DNA of 64,000 nucleotides from Gulosibacter macacae (GTDB taxonomy: Bacteria; Actinomycetota; Actinomycetes; Actinomycetales; Microbacteriaceae). The stretch lies in the NCBI RefSeq assembly GCF_003865375.1, contig NZ_RQVS01000003.1:154800-218799 (forward strand), written 5' to 3'. The position numbers and the translations under genes were made by a program. A model generated the notes under the pieces. It saw only the letters and a program-made list of their open reading frames with translations, searched no databases and had not been told where the DNA came from. Numbering within the stretch: the first letter of the stretch is position 1; the number at the start of each line of letters is the position of its first letter. Shown one piece after another: positions 1 through 10,543 of the stretch.

Positions 1-885
1 CGCCACAATGTCCACGCCCGCGGCCACGCCAATGTCGTCGACGAGGCGCGAGTGGGTCGCCTTCGTCGGCACGAGCGCGGTCGACGCCGAGCCCTCGGCG
101 CCGAGCTTCGTCGCAAGACTGCGCGCATCCGCTTCGAGGCGTGCCGTTGCGGCCGCGCGGTCGCGCGCAAACTTCGCAATCATCTTGCGCACCGCATCCA
201 CGCCCTCGCCAGTCGCGGCGCTCGTCGGAAGCACCCGCATCTTGCCGAGGCCGTCGGCGCGCACAAGTTCACTCAGCGAGTGCACCACCGGCTGCACCTC
301 GTAGGGCGCGAGCGTGTCGATCTGATTGAGCACGACTGCGGTCACGGCCGAATGCGTGGCGAGCGGACGAATAAAGTCACGGTGGATGGTCGCATCTGCG
401 TACTTTTGCGGGTCAACGACCCAGACGAGCACATCGACCTGACCTGCAAGTCGGGTCGCGATCTCGCGATGCTCGAGCGCCACCGAATCGAAGTCGGGCA
501 GATCGAGCAGGATGAGCGAGAGCGACGGATCACCATCGAACGGCGCGCTTGGCGTGCGGCGGTCGCGCACGTCAAGCCAATCGAGCAGTGGTTCGGCACC
601 GGTCATGTTCCAGACGGCCGCGAGGGGTTCGCTCGTCGTCGGGCGCACGACGTGGGTGCGGGCGAGTGGCTCCCCGACAACCGCGTTGAACAGCGACGAC
701 TTACCCGAACCGGTCGCGCCGAAAAAGCCGACGACGGTGTGCTCGCTTGAGCGCTCGCGGCGTTCGGCGGCCGAGCGCAGGAGGGCATCGAGCGCCTCGG
801 CTTCGGTGTCGAGGATGCGGCCCTCGGCAAGATCGCGGGCGTGAGCGAGCGCGGCGAGCCGGTCGTCAAGGCTGAGACTGCTCAT
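1..885 (-). CDS. Dynamin-like GTPase, upstream-truncated at window edge (3' end missing)
   Basis: The reading frame is open from the ATG at 885 to the window edge, giving 295 residues, so the C-terminus is cut off. A P-loop (GATGSGKS, residues 56-63), a G3-like DLPDFD (128-133) and a G4-like NQID (187-190) mark a P-loop GTPase of the dynamin/YfjP-like group. The ATG overlaps the TGA of the preceding GTPase gene (ATGA, 882-885), which indicates translational coupling and joint action of the two proteins. In the part seen there is no membrane segment, so this looks like the soluble partner. Paired dynamin-like proteins are known in actinobacteria (for example DynA/DynB of Streptomyces, which stabilise division rings); assigning that role here is inference. 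Confidence 0.85.
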   Translation of the reverse strand, partial: MSSLSLDDRLAALAHARDLAEGRILDTEAEALDALLRSAAERRERSSEHTVVGFFGATGSGKSSLFNAVVGEPLARTHVVRPTTSEPLAAVWNMTGAEPLLDWLDVRDRRTPSAPFDGDPSLSLILLDLPDFDSVALEHREIATRLAGQVDVLVWVVDPQKYADATIHRDFIRPLATHSAVTAVVLNQIDTLAPYEVQPVVHSLSELVRADGLGKMRVLPTSAATGEGVDAVRKMIAKFARDRAAATARLEADARSLATKLGAEGSASTALVPTKATHSRLVDDIGVAAGVDIVA

Positions 886-2885
886 TGGGTCGATCCTGCA
901 GTGTCGGGGCGCGGGTCATCACTGGTTGCTGGGAGTTGCGGCAACGGCGGGAGCGGCGGCATGGCTTCAGCCTCAGCTTCGGCCTCGGGAACGGGCCGCT
1001 CGGAGGTGGGCCGACTCGGCCAATGCGGCACTTCGTCGAGGTCGTTGGCATCGAGGTAGTCGCCGGGTTCGCGCACAACCGGGGTCGCTGCGGTCGGCAC
1101 CGTAATGGCATTGAGGTTCGTTGCCGCCTCGACCGGGTCAGCGAGCGGCACGGCCATTGATGACGCGAGCGCGTCGGCGGTTGCGGTGAGTTCAGCACCG
1201 CTCGGACCCTCAAGCACCGGCGCCACGAGCGCCGCATAGCGCTCGTACTCCTCATCAAAGAGTTGCTGCACGCGGGCATTGAGGTCATCGCGTGCTTCGG
1301 CGGCGAGCTTGCGCACTGCCTCGTCACCAAAGATCGTCTCGAGCAGCTTCTGACCAATGACGGCCGAGCCACCCGCGATGGCGATTTCACCACCGGTGAG
1401 TCCGGCGGTGGAGGCAAAGACGAGCACCATGAGCGCCACGGTCACGCCATTCAGGCCGAGCGAGAGGACGCGCGCCTGTACCCGCTTATTCGCGGCATTG
1501 TCCGAGATGAGTTGCATGAGCGCCGTTTGCCAATCGCGCACGAGCTGCGAGGCGCGGGCATCAAGGTCGGCTGACTCGCGCGCGAGCGCGGGGTCGGCTA
1601 CGAGCTGGCGTCCGGCTGCCGTATTGCGCAGGCGTTGCCAGACGGCACCCGCAGCACGACCGGCTTCATCAACGATGACCGCGTGGAGACCGGTCTCGAT
1701 TTCGTTCTCGACCTCGCGCACCGGCGCTGGTTCACCCGAGAACCACTGACCCACGCGATCGCGGAAGCGGCCAAACCACGTTTCGATCGAGCGGAAAACA
1801 TCGGAGGTACCGACGTAGTCCTGCCAGCGGGCAAGCACCTCGCTCCGCAGGAGCGTGCCGTCGCGCGTTGATTCGATGACGTGTTCGACCGACTCGTCGT
1901 ACTCATCGGAGGCAACGGCAAGGAGCTCATCAGTGGAATTGAGTTGCGCATCGCGCGCGGCGGCCACTTCGAGCGCTTTGCGCTGCAATTGTGCGACGGC
2001 GCCGGCCACAGTGCGGCGGGCAACTTCGTGGCGGGATGCGCGATCGGCCGCGATCGTGCCAAGCCACTGGCGAATCGGTGCCACGGCCTCGGCCGGCAAC
2101 ATGCCGAGTTCATCAAGGGGCGTTTCCAGGATGGTGAACACCGGCGCCTCGGCGAGACCGCGTTCAGCGAGCATTCGGCGCAGATCAGATTCGACATCGG
2201 CAGCCGCACCCGGCGGCACGCGATTGAGTACGACTGCGACGGTGATGTCACGCGCGGCCGCATCGTCGAGGAGCTTCCACGGCACCGCATCGGCGTACCT
2301 GTTCGCCGTCGTCACGAAGCACCAGAGGTCGGCGGCGGCGAGCAATTGTGCGGCTAGCGCGCGGTTCTCGTCGGCGATTGAGTCGATGTCGGGTGCGTCG
2401 AGTACCGCAAGATCCGGCGGGATGTGGTCATCGGCGACGAGCACGACGGATGAGATAAGCGCGGCATCGGGCGCGGCACCAGCTTGGTTCGAGGGCACCG
2501 GTGTCGAGACCGCGGTGCCGGTGATGCGGCTGAGGCCGGGCAGGATGCGTGCCGACGAGAACCACTCTCGGTCACTCGGCGAGTGCAAGAGGATCGGTTG
2601 CCGAGTCGTTGGTCGAATCGCGCCGGTGCGCGTGACCGGGTGGCCAACAAGCGCGTTCACAACGGTCGATTTGCCGGCGCCGGTGGACCCACCGACCACC
2701 GCGAGCAGCGGCGCATCCAGATTCGCGAGCCTCGGCGCGATGTAGTCGTCGATCTGCCGTAGCGCCATTTGCTGCGCGGCGCGCGCCGTGTCGACCCCGG
2801 GCAATTCGAGTGCCAGCGAGGTCGCGGCGAGTTGTGCGCGCAACTCATCAAGTTTGCCGAGGGCAAGGGTGGTCGAATCGGTCAC
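882..2885 (-). CDS. Membrane-anchored dynamin-like GTPase
   Basis: The protein has 667 residues from the GTG at 2885. It carries a P-loop GGSTGAGKST (residues 65-74), a G3-like DAPDIDS, and a G4 region reading NRV in place of NKxD. A long helical middle is followed by a hydrophobic hairpin at about 478-518 and a Pro/Glu-rich tail. This architecture (N-terminal GTPase, helical stalk, membrane hairpin) fits bacterial dynamin-like proteins acting at the inner membrane. The frame stays open to 3113, but that would run over the 2952-2989 hairpin and the end of the EIIC gene. The GTG was chosen because the protein then begins like relatives and CAAGCT lies at a leaderless -10 distance; ATG 2903 and 2921 are alternatives. 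The stop overlaps the start of the next GTPase. Confidence 0.8.
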   Translation of the reverse strand: MTDSTTLALGKLDELRAQLAATSLALELPGVDTARAAQQMALRQIDDYIAPRLANLDAPLLAVVGGSTGAGKSTVVNALVGHPVTRTGAIRPTTRQPILLHSPSDREWFSSARILPGLSRITGTAVSTPVPSNQAGAAPDAALISSVVLVADDHIPPDLAVLDAPDIDSIADENRALAAQLLAAADLWCFVTTANRYADAVPWKLLDDAAARDITVAVVLNRVPPGAAADVESDLRRMLAERGLAEAPVFTILETPLDELGMLPAEAVAPIRQWLGTIAADRASRHEVARRTVAGAVAQLQRKALEVAAARDAQLNSTDELLAVASDEYDESVEHVIESTRDGTLLRSEVLARWQDYVGTSDVFRSIETWFGRFRDRVGQWFSGEPAPVREVENEIETGLHAVIVDEAGRAAGAVWQRLRNTAAGRQLVADPALARESADLDARASQLVRDWQTALMQLISDNAANKRVQARVLSLGLNGVTVALMVLVFASTAGLTGGEIAIAGGSAVIGQKLLETIFGDEAVRKLAAEARDDLNARVQQLFDEEYERYAALVAPVLEGPSGAELTATADALASSMAVPLADPVEAATNLNAITVPTAATPVVREPGDYLDANDLDEVPHWPSRPTSERPVPEAEAEAEAMPPLPPLPQLPATSDDPRPDTAGSTQ

Positions 2886-2951
2886 GTACTTAGCTTGCCG
2901 CATGCGGCTGAGGCTCGGCATGGCGACGCGGCGGTGCCCGTGCGCAAACGA

Positions 2952-2989
2952 CTGCGGGTCCGCATCCAAATTCGGATGCGGACCCGCAG
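2952..2989 (-). terminator. Hairpin terminator after the PTS EIIC gene
   Basis: A perfect 16-bp stem (CTGCGGGTCCGCATCC and its complement) closes a 6-nt loop 12 bases past the EIIC stop on the minus strand. There is no strong T-run. The core GGGTCCGCATCC/GGATGCGGACCC recurs in the hairpin at 20439-20478. Confidence 0.7.
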
Positions 2990-3000
2990 CGTTCAAGAGG

Positions 3001-4569
3001 TTAGGAAGCCGGGCCGGCGTGCTTGCCTGTCGACTTGGCGGCGGCCCGTGCGGCCTTCGCCTCATCGCGAGCCGCCTTCTCGGCGGCCTTTTCTTCAGCG
3101 GAGATCGCGTCAACGAACTCGGCGTGCTCGCCTCCGGGCACCCAGCCGGAGTTCACCACGCGCACCTGCCAGAGGATGGCGAGCACGAGAATGACCAGGC
3201 CAATGCCGAGCGTGAGCGCAACGCTCATGCCGACGTTGCCCGAGAGCACGCTCGCACCAATGAGCGAACCGAACCAACCGAAGTCGGCGTCACCGAAGGT
3301 GGAGCCGGCCATCGACGGGTTGCCAGCGAGGATCGCGACCCCGTTGAGCACTGCGTAGAGAAGGGCCGGCAGGATCGTGATCAGGATGCCGTTGACGAAG
3401 CCACCAACGACTGCACCGATGCGACCACCGGTTGCGTTGCCGTAGACACCCGCACCACCACCGGTGAAGAAGTGGGGCACCATGCCGGGCAAGATGAGCG
3501 CGAGACCGAAGGCCGGGCCGAGCCAGACTGCGAGCAGCACGAGCATCACTAGACCGCCGACGAACGACGAGATGAAGCCGATGAGCACGGCGTTCTGGCC
3601 GTAGGGGAACACGATCGGCACGTCGAGCGCCGCCTTCGCGCCCGGAACGACCTTCTTCGCGATGCCCTGGAAGGCGGGGATGAGTTCACCCAGCAGGGTG
3701 CGCACACCGTAGAGGATGACCGAGACGCCGACACCGAACATCAAGCCCTGCATGATTGCGGCCATGATGAACGCGCCGCCGTCAGCGGCATCGAGCAATG
3801 CGTAGGCGGAGTCACCGAGCGAGATCATGCCCCAGATCGCGAAGACGACATAGATGAGCACCATCGACAGGGCGGTAGCGACCATCGAGTCACGCAAGAA
3901 CGAGAGTCCTTGCGGGAACTTGATGTCTTCGGTCGAACGCGAGCGCTTGCCGACGGCCTGACCGGCAGCACCGGCGGCGATGTAGCCGAGGGTGCCGAAG
4001 TGGCCCATGGCGACAGTGTCGTTGCCGGTGACGCGCTTCGTCCAGGGGTGGGCGAAGGCGGGCATCGCGACCATGATCACGGCGAGGAGGAACGCACCAA
4101 CAATGACGGCGAGCCAGATGTTGTCGCTGCCGAAACCGATGGAGAGCAGTACTGAGAGCATCATCGCCATGAACACCATGTGGTGGCCGGTGAGGAACAC
4201 ATAGCGCAATGGCGTGAAACGGGCGATGACGAGCATGAGCAGGAAGCCGAGCGCGAGAATGTACGCGCTCGTGGCACCAAACTCGGCTGCGGCCATTGCG
4301 GTGATGACTTCGTTGGTCGGCACCACACCTTCGGCGCCGGTTACTTCGAGGACGAGTGTGCCGAGCGGGCTCAGTGCGTTGACGACGACGCCGGCACCCG
4401 CGCCAAGCACGAGGAAGCCGAGCGTTGCCTTGAGTGCGCCGCCAATGATTTGGCCGGCGGTCTTACCGAGGGCGATGAGGCCAACGGCGACGATGATGCC
4501 GACGAGGTAGGCGGGGACATTAAGGATTTGCTGACCGATGAAGTTGAGTACGTCAACGAACCAGTCCAT
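3001..4569 (-). CDS. ulaA: PTS ascorbate-type transporter, EIIC subunit
   Basis: The 522-residue, very hydrophobic protein has about ten to twelve predicted membrane segments and matches the UlaA/SgaT family (PTS L-ascorbate EIIC), including the region around residues 105-150 with TGHHMVFMAMM. The EIIC channel imports its sugar while EIIB phosphorylates it. The last roughly 40 residues form a charged Ala/Lys/Glu tail predicted to be helical. E. coli UlaA is about 465 residues, so this version is somewhat longer. It is the last gene of a minus-strand EIIA-EIIB-EIIC operon and is followed by a hairpin. The substrate could be ascorbate or another acidic sugar; no UlaDEF-type catabolic enzymes are nearby to settle it. 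Confidence 0.88.
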   Translation of the reverse strand: MDWFVDVLNFIGQQILNVPAYLVGIIVAVGLIALGKTAGQIIGGALKATLGFLVLGAGAGVVVNALSPLGTLVLEVTGAEGVVPTNEVITAMAAAEFGATSAYILALGFLLMLVIARFTPLRYVFLTGHHMVFMAMMLSVLLSIGFGSDNIWLAVIVGAFLLAVIMVAMPAFAHPWTKRVTGNDTVAMGHFGTLGYIAAGAAGQAVGKRSRSTEDIKFPQGLSFLRDSMVATALSMVLIYVVFAIWGMISLGDSAYALLDAADGGAFIMAAIMQGLMFGVGVSVILYGVRTLLGELIPAFQGIAKKVVPGAKAALDVPIVFPYGQNAVLIGFISSFVGGLVMLVLLAVWLGPAFGLALILPGMVPHFFTGGGAGVYGNATGGRIGAVVGGFVNGILITILPALLYAVLNGVAILAGNPSMAGSTFGDADFGWFGSLIGASVLSGNVGMSVALTLGIGLVILVLAILWQVRVVNSGWVPGGEHAEFVDAISAEEKAAEKAARDEAKAARAAAKSTGKHAGPAS

Positions 4570-4646
4570 GAACGGTCCTTTCCAGCAGTGGGCCGAAGCC
4601 CGAGAGGTGATCGGCCCGGGTCACGCGCGGGCCTGCGCGTTGTGAG

Positions 4647-4922
4647 TTAGAGGTCGAGTTCCTCGATGAGCTTTTCGCGGATCTCGTCTTGGTCAACGAA
4701 GTTGTCGACGACGACGACGGGGGTGTCGGTGTCGCCGAGCTGCTCGACGAGCTCGGAGCTTGTCATCACGAGGTCGGCGGTGGCGGCGGCGCCGCGGGCC
4801 GAGGAGATATCGGCGGCTTCGACATCGCCGTCGACACCAAGGTCGGCGAGGACCTGGTCGATGTTCATCTTGAGCAGCACCGAGGTGCCGATTCCCATGC
4901 CGCAGACGGCGATGATCTTCAT
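4647..4922 (-). CDS. ulaB: PTS EIIB subunit, ascorbate/lactose-type
   Basis: This 91-residue cytoplasmic protein begins MKIIAVCGMGIGTS. Cys7 in the CGMGIGTS loop is the expected phosphocysteine that passes phosphate from EIIA to the incoming sugar. Size and P-loop-like motif match stand-alone UlaB/SgaB-type EIIB proteins. It lies between the EIIA gene (67 bases upstream) and the EIIC gene (77 bases downstream) on the minus strand, so the three genes form one transporter operon. Confidence 0.88.
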   Translation of the reverse strand: MKIIAVCGMGIGTSVLLKMNIDQVLADLGVDGDVEAADISSARGAAATADLVMTSSELVEQLGDTDTPVVVVDNFVDQDEIREKLIEELDL

Positions 4923-4989
4923 TTCGTTCCTGTTCTTAGTGCGGTTTCTCAGTGCGGTGAATATTCGCGTCGTGAAACGTGGATGCGGA

Positions 4990-5430
4990 TTAGCCGAGGA
5001 GCGCGGCGCGCACTTCGGCCGGGTCGGTAGAAGCTTTCAACTCGGCGAGCTTCGCCTGATTGGCGAGCACGCCAGCAAGCTTTGACATGACCTGGAGGTG
5101 CTCATCGTGGTCAAAGGCCGCGAGTCCGACGACGAGGGTGACGGGGTCATTGTTCTTGCTGCCGAACTCGACGGGCTCCGCGAGGGTGACCCAGCTCAGC
5201 CCAGTGCGCTTGACGGCTTCGGATGGACGGGCGTGCGCGAGTGCGAACCCCGGGGCGACGACGATGTACGGCCCAAGTGTTTCGACCGCTTCGATCATGG
5301 CGTCGGTGTAGGCATCGGTGGTCGTGCCAGCCGCGACGAGGGCGTCACCCGCCGCTCGTACCGCCGCACGCCAATCTTCGGCCGCGACGCCAAAGCGAAT
5401 TGCGGATTCGGGCAGTAGATCTTGAGACAA
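4990..5430 (-). CDS. ulaC: PTS EIIA subunit (fructose/ascorbate-type EIIA domain)
   Basis: The 146-residue protein has the PTS EIIA type 2 fold. The phosphorylatable His lies in ALAHARP (about residue 66), preceded by the typical GPYIVVAPGFA strand. It receives phosphate from HPr and passes it to the EIIB encoded next. The start is a TTG at 5430, chosen because a GGGAGG ribosome-binding site stands 6 bases upstream. It is the first gene of the operon, with the likely promoter in 5431-5550. No regulator of the operon is encoded in the window. Confidence 0.85.
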   Translation of the reverse strand: MSQDLLPESAIRFGVAAEDWRAAVRAAGDALVAAGTTTDAYTDAMIEAVETLGPYIVVAPGFALAHARPSEAVKRTGLSWVTLAEPVEFGSKNNDPVTLVVGLAAFDHDEHLQVMSKLAGVLANQAKLAELKASTDPAEVRAALLG

Positions 5431-5484
5431 CGAAACCTCCCTGTGACGGAAGTGACTAATTTGACAAACAGCTTAGGACATTCA

Positions 5485-5533
5485 TCAACAACTCACAGGA
5501 TTTCGTGTCACTAGTCAACAACGTTCTCGTTGA
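5485..5533. promoter_or_regulatory. Candidate operator region of the PTS operon
   Basis: TCAACAAC occurs at 5485-5492 and again at 5515-5522, exactly 30 bases apart (about three helical turns). The second copy also forms an inverted repeat with GTTGA at 5529-5533. The region lies 55-105 bases upstream of the EIIA start, a plausible place for a regulator site; no regulator is identified. Confidence 0.35.
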
Positions 5534-5550
5534 TTAGAAACGCCTAAGTG

Positions 5551-5613
5551 CTGAGGTTCTCGAAGCAGGTCTGCTGAGGTTCTCGAAGCAGGTCTGCTGA
5601 GGATCTCGAAGCA
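5551..5613. repeat. Tandem 23-bp repeat (2.7 copies) before lepA
   Basis: Two exact 23-base units (starting CTGAGGTTCTCGAAGCAG) at 5551-5573 and 5574-5596 are followed by a 17-base partial copy with one change. The core GCTGAGGNTCTCGAAGC is also found in the repeat at 50579-50664. Confidence 0.85.
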
Positions 5614-5660
5614 CGGCGCGGCAACGCATCCGCCCCGGTCATGGGACAATGGCAGGCACC

Positions 5661-7505
<1,845 letters not shown>

Positions 7506-7517
7506 GCGGACTGGCAG

Positions 7518-7598
7518 GGTCTCGATCCGTCGCTTCGCTCCTACTCGACCAACCAAATGGCCTGGGTGGTCGAGTAGGCCGAAGGCTGTATCGAGACC
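7518..7598. repeat. Inverted repeat of the GGTCGAGTAG...ATCGAGACC family
   Basis: The arms GGTCTCGAT and CTACTCGACCAACCA are mirrored by TGGTCGAGTAG and ATCGAGACC with an imperfect middle. The element lies between convergent lepA and a lipoprotein gene and probably acts as a bidirectional terminator. A second member stands at 58907-58980. Confidence 0.75.
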
Positions 7599-7609
7599 TC
7601 GCTATTTAC

Positions 7610-8239
7610 CTACTGCTCCCCGGCATCCCAGTACACCGAGTCGTAGATCGCGAAGTCGCCGTCGCCACGCATCCCGACGAGCGGCGGCAACTCACCCTTC
7701 GGCAGATCGACGAGCAGCGGCAGGCAACCGGTCGCTGACTCTCCAACAGCCAAGGGCGTCGCGGGGTCGTGCGCCAGGCATTCGTCAACGCCTCGTTCGT
7801 TGACGCCATAGCCGGTGCCGATGCCGTTGATGCCGTCGCCCTCATACCCGTACGGCGAGACATCGATCTTCGAGTTCGTCACCGCTGCCGCAGCATCATC
7901 GAGTGCCGTAATCGTGTAGGTCACAATGGCGAGGCTTCCGCCCGAGGCGATGTGATCGTCGAAGATCTGCTGGCCGGCATACCAGGCGTCATCGCCAGCA
8001 GTCGGCGCGTTGATCACGACCTCGAAGCGCCCGGTTGCATCCGAGCCAATGACGAACCGGGCCGGCTCACCAAACGCGACGATCGAGCCGGGGGTGGTGA
8101 CATCGGCAGTGCGTGCGGCAGCGATCACCTCGCTGTTGTTCGATCCGTCACGATCACTTCCTCCTCCGGCGCATCCACTGAGTAGGAGCGCGCTGGCGGC
8201 AAGGGTGGTGAGGGGCAGAAGGAGTGAACGGCGTGACAT
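7610..8239 (-). CDS. Secreted lipoprotein of unknown function
   Basis: The 209-residue protein has a lipoprotein signal peptide: basic MSRRS, a hydrophobic stretch, and the lipobox LLSGC with the lipidated Cys near residue 22. A short Gly/Ser/Asn linker follows. The mature part resembles DUF4352-like immunoglobulin-fold extracytoplasmic domains (VTYTITALDDAAAAVTNSKI), but this is only a weak resemblance. The open frame runs back to 9031, antisense to the Hsp70-like gene, so the ATG at 8239 with its signal peptide marks the true start. No functional clue comes from its neighbours. Confidence 0.8.
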   Translation of the reverse strand: MSRRSLLLPLTTLAASALLLSGCAGGGSDRDGSNNSEVIAAARTADVTTPGSIVAFGEPARFVIGSDATGRFEVVINAPTAGDDAWYAGQQIFDDHIASGGSLAIVTYTITALDDAAAAVTNSKIDVSPYGYEGDGINGIGTGYGVNERGVDECLAHDPATPLAVGESATGCLPLLVDLPKGELPPLVGMRGDGDFAIYDSVYWDAGEQ

Positions 8240-8394
8240 GAGCTGAGCTTTCGTAGAAAAATGGAACCCTTCCAGTTCACCCGGATTTGTCGTTGACGTC
8301 ATCGCACGGGCGACGGATGCTGTCTGCACGAATGGTTGCATCCGAGTCGTCGGTGAAGACACGCCGACGCCAGCGCTCGGTTGCCCGCGCTTGC

Positions 8395-8400
8395 TACGGT
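8395..8400 (+). promoter_or_regulatory. Leaderless -10 element (TACGGT) of the Hsp70-like gene
   Basis: TACGGT ends 7 bases before the ATG at 8408, so transcription would start at the start codon. No Shine-Dalgarno sequence is present. Confidence 0.6.
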
Positions 8401-8407
8401 CGGGCTC

Positions 8408-9931
8408 ATGCGATTCGGTATCGACTTCGGCACGACCCGCACGATCGTCGCGGCGGTCGATCGGGGTAACTACCCGGTCGTCGGCATCGACGACATCGAC
8501 GACGACCAACACGACCACATCCCGAGCGTGGTCGCGCTCGACGGCGACCGGCTCGTCGCGGGTTGGGAAGCGTTGCGCCACGCACAGGGCCGACCGCTCC
8601 TCGCACGCTCGTTCAAGCGCCTCCTCGCCCGGCCCGATGTCACGGCCGAGACGCTCGTCGCCATCGGTGACCAAGAACGTCGGCTCGGCGAAGTGCTCGC
8701 GACGTTTGCCGCGCACGTGGTCGAACGCATCCGCCGGAGCCCGCTGTTTGCGCAGGGGAGTGACGGTGAACACGGGAGTGACGGCGAAATTGAGGCCGTC
8801 GTCGGTGTGCCCGCGAACGCCCACAGTGCCCAGCGACTGTTGACCCTTGACGCGTTTTCGCGCGCGGGTGTGCGCGTCCTCGCCCTGGTCAACGAGCCGA
8901 GTGCTGCGGCTTTTGAGTACACCCACCGGCACCCGCGCGGAATCAACTCCAAGCGCACAAGTGTGGTCGTGTACGACATGGGCGGCGGCACCTTCGATGC
9001 CTCGCTCGTGCGCATCGACGGCACCGATCACGAGATAGTGCGTTCACTCGGCGTTGCCCGCCTCGGCGGCGATGACTTCGATGAAGTGCTGGCCGATCTT
9101 GCGCTCGCGGCCGCCGGTCGCGACGGTGATGTCTTTGGCGATCGCGCCCGCGGGCGTTTGCTCGACGAGGCTCGCACTGCGAAAGAACGCCTCGCGCCGC
9201 AGTCGCGGCGCATGGTGCTCGAACTGGGCGACGACGATGTCACGGTGCCGGTCGACGAGTTCTACGAGGCGGCGACCCCGCTCATTGATCGCTCGATTGA
9301 CGCTATGCGCCCACTCATCGGCGAAACCGAGCCCGGCACCCTCGCTGATACCGAAATCGCCGGCATCTACCTCGTCGGCGGCGCGAGCGGACTGCCGCTC
9401 GTGCCCCGGGTGCTGCGTGAAGAGTTCGGGCGTCGGGTGCATCGCTCGCCGTATCCCGGCGCATCCACGGCCATTGGTCTTGCGATCGCGGCCGACCCCG
9501 AGTCGGGTTATCGCCTGCGCGATCGACTCGCGCGCGGTATCGGTATCTTTCGCGAACAGGATGCTGGCCGCACCGTGTCATTCGACCCACTCGTCGAACC
9601 CGCGGCGAGTTTCGATGACGGCGGCGCCATTTTCGCGTCGCGTCGTTACCGAGCCGCGCACAATGTCGGCTGGTTCCGCTTCGTCGAATACTCGGCGCTG
9701 GATGCGTCGGGGGAGTCGACGGGTGATCTCACTCCGCTCGTCGATGTCATCGTGCCGTTTGATCCAGCATTGCGTGACGGTCGCGACCTCGCTGCGGTTC
9801 CGGTCGAACGCCGCGAAGACGGTCCGCTTGTCGAAGAAACCGTGCGCGTGGATGCGAATGGCATCGCCTCGATTCGCATCGAACTTGTTGATGAGGGTTA
9901 CGTCGTCGAGCGTTCGGTCGAGCGCGCCTGA
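8408..9931 (+). CDS. Hsp70-family ATPase (DnaK-like) with divergent C-terminus
   Basis: The 507-residue protein has the actin/Hsp70 ATPase fold: phosphate-1 loop GIDFGTTRT (residues 4-12), NEPSAAAFEY, phosphate-2 DMGGGTFDASL, and adenosine motif LVGGASGLPLVPRVL. After about residue 370 it loses similarity to the DnaK peptide-binding domain, having a roughly 130-residue beta-rich tail and no lid helices. It is therefore probably not a housekeeping chaperone. No dnaJ or grpE is adjacent. The start at 8408 is set by the -10 element 7 bases upstream and by the MRFGIDFGTT N-terminus. Confidence 0.85.
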   Translation: MRFGIDFGTTRTIVAAVDRGNYPVVGIDDIDDDQHDHIPSVVALDGDRLVAGWEALRHAQGRPLLARSFKRLLARPDVTAETLVAIGDQERRLGEVLATFAAHVVERIRRSPLFAQGSDGEHGSDGEIEAVVGVPANAHSAQRLLTLDAFSRAGVRVLALVNEPSAAAFEYTHRHPRGINSKRTSVVVYDMGGGTFDASLVRIDGTDHEIVRSLGVARLGGDDFDEVLADLALAAAGRDGDVFGDRARGRLLDEARTAKERLAPQSRRMVLELGDDDVTVPVDEFYEAATPLIDRSIDAMRPLIGETEPGTLADTEIAGIYLVGGASGLPLVPRVLREEFGRRVHRSPYPGASTAIGLAIAADPESGYRLRDRLARGIGIFREQDAGRTVSFDPLVEPAASFDDGGAIFASRRYRAAHNVGWFRFVEYSALDASGESTGDLTPLVDVIVPFDPALRDGRDLAAVPVERREDGPLVEETVRVDANGIASIRIELVDEGYVVERSVERA

Positions 9932-10001
9932 GCCTTGGGCCGCATCCAGTTTCATCCCGCGTGCCGACGAACTGGGCACGGAATGCGGTGACAGTTGAGG
10001 C

Positions 10002-10472
10002 ATGTCTCGTCACCACCGCTATGTCGCCGCGATCGCGGGAACCGTGCTGATCACCGGTGCGCTCTCGGGTTGCGCGGGTGATGACCGCATTGTCATCCAC
10101 GAAGAGGGCACAGTAGCCGCAGTGTCCATTGATGGGGTCGCCGCGAGCATCGGGGGTTTCGCGGCCATGTGCTATCTCGACTCCGGCAAAATCGTCATCG
10201 TGCCGGGGCCCGATGCCGCGAATCCGAATGAGATCGAGTACGTCATCGCCTACTTCGACGAGCAGCGCACACCCACTGAGTTCGACCTCAAGTTTGGTGA
10301 CAGCACCTCGCAGTGGCTCGCGGACGACGGCACGGCAGCACCCGCGTTTGTGTTTGACGGCACTGACTTCACGCTTGCCGGTGCAGTGGCCGATGCGTCG
10401 GGCAAGATCACGCAGGTGGTCGCGATTGGCAGCTGCCCCGAACCCATCGTTACCGCGACCCCGAGCAATTAG
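10002..10472 (+). CDS. LpqH-like secreted lipoprotein, copy 1
   Basis: The 156-residue precursor has a lipobox GALSGC (Cys about residue 24). The mature domain has strands, a Cys in AAMCYLDSG and a second Cys in AIGSCPEP near the end, a pattern like the disulfide-bearing mycobacterial LpqH (19-kDa antigen) family. That family tie is inferred from layout. A second, diverged gene of the same layout follows 71 bases downstream. A role at the cell surface is likely; the ligand is unknown. Confidence 0.7.
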   Translation: MSRHHRYVAAIAGTVLITGALSGCAGDDRIVIHEEGTVAAVSIDGVAASIGGFAAMCYLDSGKIVIVPGPDAANPNEIEYVIAYFDEQRTPTEFDLKFGDSTSQWLADDGTAAPAFVFDGTDFTLAGAVADASGKITQVVAIGSCPEPIVTATPSN

Positions 10473-10531
10473 GCGCACGCGGGCGAGTCGAGTCCAACCG
10501 GCGGCGGACGCGAAATGTCGTAGGGCCGTCG

Positions 10532-10537
10532 TACCTT
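10532..10537 (+). promoter_or_regulatory. Leaderless -10 element (TACCTT) of the second LpqH-like gene
   Basis: TACCTT ends 6 bases before the ATG at 10544. Confidence 0.5.
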
Positions 10538-10543
10538 GGCGAT

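Noticed and set aside
52-750. A plus-strand open frame at the window start
   Set aside because: Antisense to the dynamin-like GTPase, whose P-loop and G3/G4 motifs are read on the minus strand.
5551-5613. CRISPR-like array
   Set aside because: The units are directly adjacent with no spacers, and no cas genes are present.
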